DNA of 64,000 nt from Algibacter sp. L1A34 (GTDB lineage Bacteria; Bacteroidota; Bacteroidia; Flavobacteriales; Flavobacteriaceae): NCBI RefSeq assembly GCF_009796805.1, contig NZ_CP047029.1, positions 372,001 to 436,000 of the forward strand. The letters are read 5' to 3'. Below are positions 18,137 through 26,182 of the stretch, piece by piece. The position numbers and the translations under genes were made by a program. Every line of letters starts with the position of its first letter. Within the stretch, counting starts at the first letter, position 1. Under the pieces are notes generated by a model. The model worked only from the letters and a program-made list of their open reading frames with translations. It was not told the DNA's origin and did not search any database.

Positions 18137-18556
18137 ATGACACTTCGCCGCCTTATCTACTCTAGTCAAGCTGTAAAACTATTTAATAAACGCGAACTAC
18201 TCGATTTACTGCATGAGTCTCGTGGTTTTAATTCCATAGATAACATTAGCGGCGTCCTTATGCATAAAGAAGGTTATTTTCTTCAAGTTATTGAAGGTGA
18301 TCCCATAATGATTCATGATCTTTTTAATCGTATAGAAAAAGATCCACGCCATATGGATCTAAAAATACTACATGATTGTACTATAAAAAAACGAATGTTT
18401 TCTAATTGGAACATGGGCTGTACAGATTTTGACGATCCCGAACTAAGTATGCTACCAGGTTTAAGAACCGATTTAACCAACCCAGAAGTGATTGAAGAAT
18501 TAATTACGAACTTACCTGATGTTGCCAGTATTTTAAAAGAAAATTTCTTAAATTAA
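18137..18556 (+). CDS. BLUF-domain blue-light sensor (first of a tandem pair)
   Basis: 139-residue stand-alone BLUF protein, which binds FAD and senses blue light through a hydrogen-bond switch. All key residues are present at the numbering of the short cyanobacterial BLUF protein Slr1694: Tyr8 (LIYSS), Asn32 (GFNSIDNISG), Gln50 (YFLQVIEGDP), Trp91 and Met93 (SNWNMG). The final 35 residues form a helical cap without an output domain, so it must signal by protein contact. It is a clear paralogue of the gene 330 bp downstream. Own promoter. Confidence 0.93.
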   Translation: MTLRRLIYSSQAVKLFNKRELLDLLHESRGFNSIDNISGVLMHKEGYFLQVIEGDPIMIHDLFNRIEKDPRHMDLKILHDCTIKKRMFSNWNMGCTDFDDPELSMLPGLRTDLTNPEVIEELITNLPDVASILKENFLN

Positions 18557-18670
18557 TTGCAATACAAAATCAATTCATTCTTAATTTATACACTTCTGAC
18601 ATGTATAGTTGTTATACCGGAATTAAGATTAATCCCTTTATACAATTTATAAATTAGAATTATACTCATA

Positions 18671-18741
18671 TTATTTTAGACTAAGTCCTACAAATGAACC
18701 AATTTGTATAGAAGGGTTGTAGTTATAAATACCGAAAACTA
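18671..18741 (-). pseudogene. possible outer-membrane protein C-terminal remnant
   Basis: The minus strand reads LVFGIYNYNPSIQIGSFVGL then SLK and a stop, the alternating pattern typical of the last strand of an outer-membrane barrel. Upstream frames are interrupted. It lies in the 336-bp spacer between the BLUF genes; the rest of that spacer shows only the second BLUF promoter. Could be chance. Confidence 0.22.
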
Positions 18742-18801
18742 AACATTACCAACTTTAGCGAATCAAATCTAAATTTCATACACAATTAAGAAAATCCACA
18801 C

Positions 18802-18832
18802 TTGACTTTGTAAGAAAAAAATCATAAATTTG
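18802..18832 (+). promoter_or_regulatory. promoter of the second BLUF gene
   Basis: TTG (18802-18804), a 20-bp spacer and TAAATTTG (18825-18832), matching the Bacteroidota -33/-7 pattern. The segment CTTGACTTTGTAA is repeated exactly in the promoter of the M43 protease gene at 58997. Confidence 0.65.
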
Positions 18833-18892
18833 TCTAAGCTCTAATATTGTTCATTAAGCTCTATCGACACATTAGAAGTTAAATAATTGAAT

Positions 18893-19312
18893 ATGATACT
18901 TCGCCGCATTATCTACTCGAGTCAAGCTGTGGAAAAATTCAGCAAACGTCATTTATTAGACCTACTACATGATTCACGAGGTTATAATTCTATCGACAAC
19001 ATTAGTGGCGTTCTTATGCATAAACAAGGTTATTTTCTTCAAATTATAGAAGGCGACCCCAAAGTTATTGACGATCTTTTAGAACGTCTCCATAGAGATC
19101 CACGGCATAAAGATTTAAAAATTATTCGCGATAGCATGGTAGAAAATCGTCTTTTTACTAATTGGGCTATGGGTTGTGCCGATTTTGATGATGCAGAATT
19201 GAGTATGTTACCAGGTTTTAGAACCGATTTAACAGATCCCGATGTAATTGAAGAATTAATTACACATCTACCTGAAGTAGCTACCCTCTTGCGAAATAAT
19301 TTTGTAGACTGA
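18893..19312 (+). CDS. BLUF-domain blue-light sensor (second of a tandem pair)
   Basis: 139 residues from the ATG at 18893; an in-frame TTG two codons upstream is less likely, because the ATG gives the same N-terminus (M-x-LRR-IIYSS) as its paralogue. The photochemical residues Tyr8, Asn32, Gln50, Trp91 and Met93 are conserved. The sequence is alignable without gaps to the first BLUF protein over its whole length; differences concentrate in surface helices (for example VEKFSKRH against VKLFNKRE). No output domain. Own promoter, so the two sensors may be expressed differently. Confidence 0.92.
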   Translation: MILRRIIYSSQAVEKFSKRHLLDLLHDSRGYNSIDNISGVLMHKQGYFLQIIEGDPKVIDDLLERLHRDPRHKDLKIIRDSMVENRLFTNWAMGCADFDDAELSMLPGFRTDLTDPDVIEELITHLPEVATLLRNNFVD

Positions 19313-19452
19313 TGAGTTAAACCCTTTAGAATACAATAAGCTTTAAAATAATTCCGAAAGCAAATACAAATTATTACGACTATAAAACGATAAATATCGA
19401 ATCAAGCACTTTACTTGAGTAGCGTTTTTTTTTAATAAATCATTTTTTTTAT

Positions 19453-20367
19453 ATGAATCCTCAATTAATAAACTTAGTTTTTGTCATTTTTCTATCATTC
19501 CTTAATTGTGATTCTAATCAGAAAAAGGCTACTCAAAATTCTACAGTAAATACAAAATCAGTTAAAGCAAATAACTTTAATGATTACTGGTTTTCGGGAG
19601 TAGCAGAGCTAAATAGTTACGATTTAAAACAAGCAAGATATGGAGAAATCCGTGACGGAGAGGTTGTTCTTGTTTTTGTAACCGAACCTTTTTCTGCTAG
19701 CAAGCAAGTTAAATTAGACAACCCAAAAAAAACACCTGAAGATGATGTAACGGTTATGAAATTGAATAATGTTCGAAAATTCAACACAGGTATTTACGAC
19801 TATTCCATACTAACATCTACTTTCACTCCAATTAACACACAAGATTACCCTAATACACTTAAAGCTACAAATAGCATACAAGAATGGTGTGGTATAACGT
19901 TTACTCAATTAAATTTAGAGGATAATAATTATCACCATAAGCAATTTTCTTACTTCGAATCTCAAGGTGATTTAGAGAGAAAAATAAAAGTAACGTTGTT
20001 AGAAGATGAGCTTTTTACCCGAATACGCATTAATAACGGAGAATTACCAATAGGAGAAATAGAATTAATACCATCAATTATACAAAGTCGTTTTACCTAT
20101 CAAGAAGTTAAGCCAGTTAAAGCGCTAATTGGAAAAACGGCAACGGAAAAACTTATTAAATATAAGATTGAAATCCCTAGCCAAAAAAGAACAATTACTA
20201 TCGATGTTGAAAATCAATTTCCATTTAAAATAATGGCTTGGACTGAAGATAATGGTGATGGCTTAATAACAACGGCTAAATTGAAAAAAAGCTTAAAATC
20301 TCCATATTGGAACCAAAAATCTGTAGCTGATGAAAAAATGAGAAAGGAATTACTTTTAGTTAAGTAA
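19453..20367 (+). CDS. conserved lipoprotein of unknown function
   Basis: 304 residues with a probable lipobox LNC (Cys19). The core begins DYWFSGVAELNSYDLKQARY and continues GEIRDGEVVLVFVTEPFS; it ends with a beta-rich region. To my recollection Flavobacterial homologues often carry the label 'septum formation inhibitor Maf', but none of the Maf pyrophosphatase motifs is visible, so I do not use that name. Single gene after the BLUF pair; convergent with the M23 peptidase gene, with a 25-bp gap. Confidence 0.65.
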   Translation: MNPQLINLVFVIFLSFLNCDSNQKKATQNSTVNTKSVKANNFNDYWFSGVAELNSYDLKQARYGEIRDGEVVLVFVTEPFSASKQVKLDNPKKTPEDDVTVMKLNNVRKFNTGIYDYSILTSTFTPINTQDYPNTLKATNSIQEWCGITFTQLNLEDNNYHHKQFSYFESQGDLERKIKVTLLEDELFTRIRINNGELPIGEIELIPSIIQSRFTYQEVKPVKALIGKTATEKLIKYKIEIPSQKRTITIDVENQFPFKIMAWTEDNGDGLITTAKLKKSLKSPYWNQKSVADEKMRKELLLVK

Positions 20368-20392
20368 TCCATTCCATTTTTTTAAAACACTT

Positions 20393-21085
20393 TTAAATAC
20401 CTAACCTTAATAATAAATTTGGATCAGGGCAATTATTTCTATAAAACTCTAGATTCTTTTTAGCGCAAACACCAGGATAATCGCCAGAAACCCCCTGAAT
20501 ATCTTTTATAATTTGAAAATGTAAATGTGGTGGATAGTCCCCATTTACAGAAGCATCTCCTAAAATAGCTATTTTATCGCCTTTTATAAACGTTTTTCCA
20601 ACTTCTATATTATCTATCGAAGACAAACTTAAATGCCCGTATAGCGTATAAAAAACGACTTCGTCAATAATATGTTTTAAAATAATTGTTGGTCCATAAT
20701 CGCCAAAATTAGTATTATTTTGAAAGCTATAAATTACTCCATCAAATGGTGTGTAAATTGGAGTTTCTGCCTCACACCATAAGTCTATTCCTAAATGAAT
20801 GTTTCGTTCTTCTTCAGCTTGACTGTTAAAATGTTTACTCCGCTTATAAATATTACGTACTTCTAAATAACCGCCATAAGCCACCATTGCTTTATGTTTA
20901 TTGATATGGGAATTTACAAAGCGAGCTAACTTATCAGACGATGAGACATCTATCGTGTTTAATACTTTGTTAGATTCAGATAAACTTATTGGGGTATATT
21001 TACTTTTAGGAATATCCTTCCCTAATACCGGAAACGCACTATCTAGAGTATTTTCCATTAATAATAAAAATTTATTCGAATTCAT
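20393..21085 (-). CDS. M23-family peptidase (LytM-type)
   Basis: 230 residues. The zinc site of M23 is visible as HLGIDLWCEAETPIYTPFDG (first His and Asp) and PHLHFQI (HxH), with YTLYGHLS between them. M23 enzymes cut peptide cross-links in peptidoglycan. No classical signal peptide is apparent at MNSNKFLLLMENTLDSAFPV, so either the real start lies elsewhere or the protein uses another route. Divergent from the PL6 gene, 94 bp apart. Confidence 0.82.
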   Translation of the reverse strand: MNSNKFLLLMENTLDSAFPVLGKDIPKSKYTPISLSESNKVLNTIDVSSSDKLARFVNSHINKHKAMVAYGGYLEVRNIYKRSKHFNSQAEEERNIHLGIDLWCEAETPIYTPFDGVIYSFQNNTNFGDYGPTIILKHIIDEVVFYTLYGHLSLSSIDNIEVGKTFIKGDKIAILGDASVNGDYPPHLHFQIIKDIQGVSGDYPGVCAKKNLEFYRNNCPDPNLLLRLGI

Positions 21086-21179
21086 ATTTACTTAAAAAGT
21101 ATAGAATCTAAAAATATTAAACTAATTCCTCATTTAAAAATATTGTACCTTGAACTTCTACAATTAAAATTTCAACTAA

Positions 21180-23489
21180 ATGAAACAAATAATTATAGCA
21201 TTCACCACAATATTCCTTTTTTTTTCTTGTAATGGAAACCCTAAATCGGAAGAAAACAAGCTATACGTAAAAAATGAAACTGCTCTAAAAAAAGCCATTG
21301 AACATGTAAAAGCTGGTGATGAAATTATTTTAGCAAATGGTATTTGGACCAATATAAAAATTGATTTCTATGGTCACGGAAATAAAGATAGCCCAATAAT
21401 TTTACGAGCCGAAACTCCAGGGAAAGTTTTTATCGAAGGTGAATCTTATTTACATTTAGGAGGTGAGTATCTTATTATAAAAGATTTATATTTTAAAAAC
21501 GGATATTCACCATCTTCTAGTATTATTCGTTACAAAATAGGAGAAGATAAAACGGCTTTTAACACAAGAGTAACTAATTGCGCTATAGAGAATTTCACAA
21601 AACCAAGCCGATTAACGAATGATAAATGGATTGAATTCTACGGAAAACACAACACTTTAGAAAACTGTTATATTACCGGAAAATCTAATGATGGAGAAAC
21701 TTTAAGAGTCTTTCAAGATGGAAATGAACACAGCAGTAACTACCACCAAATAGTGAATAATTATTTTGGACCGCGCCCACGAAAAGGAGGACCAAGAGGA
21801 GAAACCATACGTATTGGAGACAGTAAAACGTCCATGACATCTGGCTTTGTAAATGTTTCGAACAATTACTTCGAAGCTTGTAATGGCGAAGTTGAAATTA
21901 TATCCGACAAAACCAATTTTAATACTTTTAGAAACAATATTTTTTACAAATCTGAAGGTTCGCTTGTATTACGTCATGGCAGCTTTTCAACAGTAGATAG
22001 TAACATTTTTATAGGTGGAGAAGATTCTGATTTTTATGGAGGTATACGCCTTGTAAGCACAGGCCATTGGATTACAAATAATTATTTTTATAAAATAAAA
22101 GGTGAACAATTCAGAAGTCCGCTTGCAGTAATGAATGGTATTCCTATGTCCTCATTAAATCGTTATAAACAAGTTACCGATGTTGTTATTGCATATAATA
22201 CTTGGATAGATTGTAAGTCGCCTTGGCAATTAGGTGTTGGTCAAAATTTAAAGAGCGTAAATGTCCTTCCGCCAAGCGAAATTCGTTCGGCACCGCCGGT
22301 TCGATCCATAATTGCAAACAATATAATATTTAATCATAACCCAGATAAAACACCTGTTTTTAATCATGACAATATTGATGGCATACAGTTTAATAATAAT
22401 ATTTTAGATAATGATGGTAATTCATTTTCAGAAAAAAAATTATTAAAAAACAAGACTATTAAAATGAAGCAAATTAATACGTGGTTGTTTGCACCAGAAA
22501 ATGCTCAAGCCGCTTTAACGGATAGTATTTATTATGGCTACGACTTTGATAAAATAAAAACGGATTTATTTGGAAGCTCTAGAACAAACCAAAATAGTAT
22601 TGGTGCTATTTGTAACATAAGTGCCGCCGAAAAATTTATTATAGATAAGAAAAAATATGGGCCTCAATGGTTTTCTGTAGAAAGTAAAAAAGCAGAATCA
22701 AATATTATTGAAGCTACCCAAACTAATCTTCTTCAAAAAATTGAACAAGCTAAAAGTGGCGATATCATAGAATTAGTAGATGAAGCATATACTTTTAGTA
22801 ACCCAATAATAATTAATAAAAAAATAATTATTCGTTCTAAAAACAAAACAAAACTTATTTTCAACAGTACTAAAAACCAACCCGCTTTTGAAATGCACCC
22901 GTATGGTTTTCTGTATTTAGACAATATCATTCTAACAGGGAAAAACAATCAATCTGCATTTAAACCATTAGACGAAAACATGTCTGCTGCTTATAATTTG
23001 GATATAAACAATTCAACAATTGAAGGTTTTGGCTATATTCTAAAAGCAACTAAAGGATCATTTTCCGACTATATTACATTTAGCAACAGCACGATACAAA
23101 ATTGCAATAATGGTATTATTTTGGCTGCTGAAGAAAAAGGAGATTACAATGCCGAAATGCTTACTATCACTAATTGTAACTTTAATAATGTAAAGAATAA
23201 CGTTATCCACTTTTTTAGAGGAGGATACGACGAATCTACAATTGGAGGCGTTTTAACAGTTAGTAATTCTTCATTTACTAACTGCTCAGAAAATGAAAAA
23301 ACAAAAGTTCTACTTAAAACAAAAGGTATTATTAATGTTGACTTAAGCCATAATCGTTTTGAAAATAATCCCGTTGATTATATTGCTATATTATGGGGCG
23401 AAAAAAACAACAAGCATCAAGAAAATGCACTAACTAATTCTGGAAAAATAAAAGTAGAAGCACAACAGAAGCTTGAAATTTTATACTAA
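21180..23489 (+). CDS. polysaccharide lyase family 6 (alginate lyase/chondroitinase B-like) lipoprotein
   Basis: 769 residues; signal peptide with lipobox FFSC (Cys17). The N-terminal half is the PL6 right-handed beta-helix: AGDEIILANGIW, then the catalytic Lys244 in EVEIISDKTN and Arg265 in GSLVLRHGSF. Their 21-residue spacing equals that of K250/R271 in chondroitinase B. The C-terminal half (about 490-769) is a second beta-helix, as in two-domain alginate-specific PL6 enzymes. It probably cleaves alginate by beta-elimination at the cell surface. There are no SusC/SusD, other lyase or uronate-metabolism genes around it. Confidence 0.88.
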   Translation: MKQIIIAFTTIFLFFSCNGNPKSEENKLYVKNETALKKAIEHVKAGDEIILANGIWTNIKIDFYGHGNKDSPIILRAETPGKVFIEGESYLHLGGEYLIIKDLYFKNGYSPSSSIIRYKIGEDKTAFNTRVTNCAIENFTKPSRLTNDKWIEFYGKHNTLENCYITGKSNDGETLRVFQDGNEHSSNYHQIVNNYFGPRPRKGGPRGETIRIGDSKTSMTSGFVNVSNNYFEACNGEVEIISDKTNFNTFRNNIFYKSEGSLVLRHGSFSTVDSNIFIGGEDSDFYGGIRLVSTGHWITNNYFYKIKGEQFRSPLAVMNGIPMSSLNRYKQVTDVVIAYNTWIDCKSPWQLGVGQNLKSVNVLPPSEIRSAPPVRSIIANNIIFNHNPDKTPVFNHDNIDGIQFNNNILDNDGNSFSEKKLLKNKTIKMKQINTWLFAPENAQAALTDSIYYGYDFDKIKTDLFGSSRTNQNSIGAICNISAAEKFIIDKKKYGPQWFSVESKKAESNIIEATQTNLLQKIEQAKSGDIIELVDEAYTFSNPIIINKKIIIRSKNKTKLIFNSTKNQPAFEMHPYGFLYLDNIILTGKNNQSAFKPLDENMSAAYNLDINNSTIEGFGYILKATKGSFSDYITFSNSTIQNCNNGIILAAEEKGDYNAEMLTITNCNFNNVKNNVIHFFRGGYDESTIGGVLTVSNSSFTNCSENEKTKVLLKTKGIINVDLSHNRFENNPVDYIAILWGEKNNKHQENALTNSGKIKVEAQQKLEILY

Positions 23490-23542
23490 TTCCGGTTCTT
23501 CTATTGTGCTTCTAATTCTATTAACCCTAAATAAGCACTTTT

Positions 23543-24847
23543 TTAAGCTAATACTTCAGCATATAAATCGAAATCTTCCGCTTCCGTTACTTTTACAGTT
23601 GCAAATTCACCTGTTTTTAAATAACATTTAGACGCATCGATTAATACTTCGTTATCTACATCTGGAGAATCAAATTCAGTACGACCAACAAAATAATTAC
23701 CTTCTTTACGATCGATAACTACTTTAAACTCCTGCCCTATTTTATGTTGATTTAATTCCCATGAAATTTGGGATTGAATTTCCATTATTTGGTTCGCTCT
23801 ATCCATTTTAACTTCTTCTGGAACATCATCTTCTAAAGTGTAAGCATGTGTGTTTTCTTCATGAGAATAAGTAAAACAACCTAAACGCTCAAAACGCATA
23901 TCGCTTACCCATTGTTTTAATTCTTGGAAATTCTCTTCAGTTTCACCTGGATAACCAACAATTAAAGTTGTTCTAATCGTCATTTCTGGAACTGCCTCTC
24001 TAAATTGATGAATCAATTTAGTCGTTTTTGCTTTAGTTGTTCCACGACGCATACTTTTTAAAAGTGAATCGGAAATATGTTGTAAAGGAATATCTAAATA
24101 ATTACAAACCTTAGGTTCGCGTTTCATTACATCAAGCACATCTAAAGGGAAACCAGTTGGAAACGCATAATGTAAACGAATCCAATCGATACCATCAACT
24201 TTTACCAAAGCTTCCAAAAGCTCGGCTAAGTTTCGTTTTTTATATATATCTAGTCCGTAATACGTTAAATCCTGAGCAATAAGGATTAATTCTTTTACGC
24301 CTTTTGCTGCTAATTTTTCAGCTTCTATAACCAAGTTTTCAATAGGTGTACTCTTGTGTTTTCCTCGCATTAAAGGGATGGCACAAAAACTACACGGTCT
24401 ATCGCAACCTTCAGCAATTTTTAAATACGCATAGTTTTTTGGTGTAGTTGTTAAACGCTCTCCAATAAGCTCGTGTCTATAATCAGCACCCAAAGCCTTT
24501 AGTAATCCTGGCAACTCCGTAGTCCCAAAATACTCATCTACATTTGGTATTTCCTTTATTAAATCTGGCTTGTAACGTTCACTTAAACAACCGGTAACAA
24601 ATACTTTATCTACGTCGCCATCGTTTTTCTTTTGTACGTATTCAAGAATAGTATTTACACTTTCTTCCTTAGCATTATTGATAAACCCACAAGTGTTGAT
24701 TACCACAATATTCCCTTCTTCTTCATGAACAACATCTTTTCCGCTGGCTTTTAGTTGCCCCATTAATACTTCGCTATCGTAAACATTTTTACTACAGCCA
24801 AGTGTTACTACGTTGATTTTGTTCTTTTTAAGTGTCTTTGTTCTCAT
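23543..24847 (-). CDS. rimO: ribosomal protein S12 methylthiotransferase RimO
   Basis: Radical-SAM enzyme that adds a methylthio group to the conserved Asp of ribosomal protein S12. From the ATG at 24847 it has 434 residues (MRTKTLKKNKINVVTLGCSK), the family length; a longer reading to 24952 adds a 35-residue AT-rich extension that does not look conserved. The N-terminal UPF0004 domain has its three Fe-S cysteines (CSKN, NTCGF, GCLSERY), the radical-SAM triad is C148/C152/C155 in CDRPCSFC, and a TRAM domain ends the protein. Monocistronic. Confidence 0.95.
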   Translation of the reverse strand: MRTKTLKKNKINVVTLGCSKNVYDSEVLMGQLKASGKDVVHEEEGNIVVINTCGFINNAKEESVNTILEYVQKKNDGDVDKVFVTGCLSERYKPDLIKEIPNVDEYFGTTELPGLLKALGADYRHELIGERLTTTPKNYAYLKIAEGCDRPCSFCAIPLMRGKHKSTPIENLVIEAEKLAAKGVKELILIAQDLTYYGLDIYKKRNLAELLEALVKVDGIDWIRLHYAFPTGFPLDVLDVMKREPKVCNYLDIPLQHISDSLLKSMRRGTTKAKTTKLIHQFREAVPEMTIRTTLIVGYPGETEENFQELKQWVSDMRFERLGCFTYSHEENTHAYTLEDDVPEEVKMDRANQIMEIQSQISWELNQHKIGQEFKVVIDRKEGNYFVGRTEFDSPDVDNEVLIDASKCYLKTGEFATVKVTEAEDFDLYAEVLA

Positions 24848-25019
24848 ACCAAAAATTAAGTGTGCAAAGATACGCAATGCTGATTGATTTATGATGAATG
24901 ATTGTAGAATAACAATATATACTTGCTTTTGTTTAAAATGCATCCAATTCAACGATTATAATCACAATTAATTAAACCTTTTATATATTTGAAAGTCCAA
25001 AACATTAACATTTCTAATT

Positions 25020-26096
25020 ATGAAGCATACCTTACACGTATATCTAGTTTTATTAATTTTTATTTTTGGTTGTTCTTCGGAAAATTCAAATAAACCTGAA
25101 GAAGAAATCGATACAGAATCCACCTATTTTCCACCGATAAATTCCGACACTTGGGAAACAAAATCTATCTCTGATTTAAGTTGGAATGAAGCAGAGCTAC
25201 AACCGCTTCTTGATTATCTAGAAGAAAAAAACACCAAGAGTTTTATAATTTTACATGATGGAAAAATTGTAGTTGAGGCATATATGAACGCCCATACTGA
25301 TTCTAAATTTTGGTATTGGGCGAGTGCAGGAAAAACATTAACATCTACAACCGTTGGGATTGCACAAGATAACGAACTTATAAATATTAATAATAAAGTT
25401 TCTGATTATTTAGGAATAGCTTGGACGAGCACTACATTAGAGCAAGAAAACTTAATTACTTGTAAAAACTTGTTATCAATGGATTCTGGTTTAAACGATA
25501 CTTTAGGTGATGATGTTTCTCCAGATAACCTTCAATATATTGATAATGCAGGATCTCGTTGGGCATACCATAATGTCTATGTAAAAATGCAAGATGTAGT
25601 TGCGGCAGCAAGCAACCAAGATTGGAACGATTACTTTACTGAAAATTTGAAAGATAAAATTGGAATGAGTGGCCAATGGATCGATCTTAACAATTTAAGT
25701 GTCTATTGGAGTAATACGCGAAGCATGGCACGTTTTGGACATCTTATTTACGCCAAAGGCCAGTGGGAAAACACACAAATTATTTCTGAAAATTTTATAG
25801 ATGAAGCAAAAAGCACGTCTCAAAATATTAATGAAGCTTATGGCTATTTATGGTGGCTTAATGGAAAATCCTCCTATCATTTACCGCAAAGCCAATACGA
25901 ATTTAGCGGAAAATTAATTCCTAATGCTCCCGATGATATGTTTGCCGCATTGGGAAAAAACGATCAAAAAATTTATATCGTTCCTAGCAAAAAATTAGTA
26001 ATTGTTAGAATGGGTGAAGCTGCTACTGAAGAAAATTTTGCACTTTCTAGTTTTGATAACGATTTATGGGGAAAAATAAATGCAGTAATTAATTAG
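25020..26096 (+). CDS. serine hydrolase (class C beta-lactamase/penicillin-binding fold) lipoprotein
   Basis: 358 residues; lipobox IFGC (Cys18). The beta-lactamase-family nucleophile motif SxxK is S102-A-G-K105 in WYWASAGKTLTSTTVG, and the YxN-type motif lies in RWAYHNVYVKMQD. Proteins of this fold include esterases, D-aminopeptidases and amide hydrolases; antibiotic resistance should not be assumed. Not linked to any cell-wall gene. Single gene. Confidence 0.83.
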   Translation: MKHTLHVYLVLLIFIFGCSSENSNKPEEEIDTESTYFPPINSDTWETKSISDLSWNEAELQPLLDYLEEKNTKSFIILHDGKIVVEAYMNAHTDSKFWYWASAGKTLTSTTVGIAQDNELININNKVSDYLGIAWTSTTLEQENLITCKNLLSMDSGLNDTLGDDVSPDNLQYIDNAGSRWAYHNVYVKMQDVVAAASNQDWNDYFTENLKDKIGMSGQWIDLNNLSVYWSNTRSMARFGHLIYAKGQWENTQIISENFIDEAKSTSQNINEAYGYLWWLNGKSSYHLPQSQYEFSGKLIPNAPDDMFAALGKNDQKIYIVPSKKLVIVRMGEAATEENFALSSFDNDLWGKINAVIN

Positions 26097-26182
26097 AATT
26101 AAAAACTAAAAAGCACAAGTTTTTTTCAAAGAACGTATCTAAAGATTAATATAATTAGCTATCGATCTTTAAAAAAAACACT

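Noticed and set aside
19453-20367. Name 'septum formation inhibitor Maf' for the conserved lipoprotein
   Set aside because: None of the Maf nucleotide pyrophosphatase motifs is visible; the protein is a beta-rich lipoprotein.
24848-24952. 35-residue N-terminal extension of RimO
   Set aside because: Not conserved-looking; the ATG at 24847 gives the family-typical N-terminus MRTKTLKKNKINVVTLG.
25020-26096. Beta-lactamase giving antibiotic resistance
   Set aside because: Only the SxxK/YxN fold is supported; the family includes many esterases and peptidases and the context gives no resistance link.
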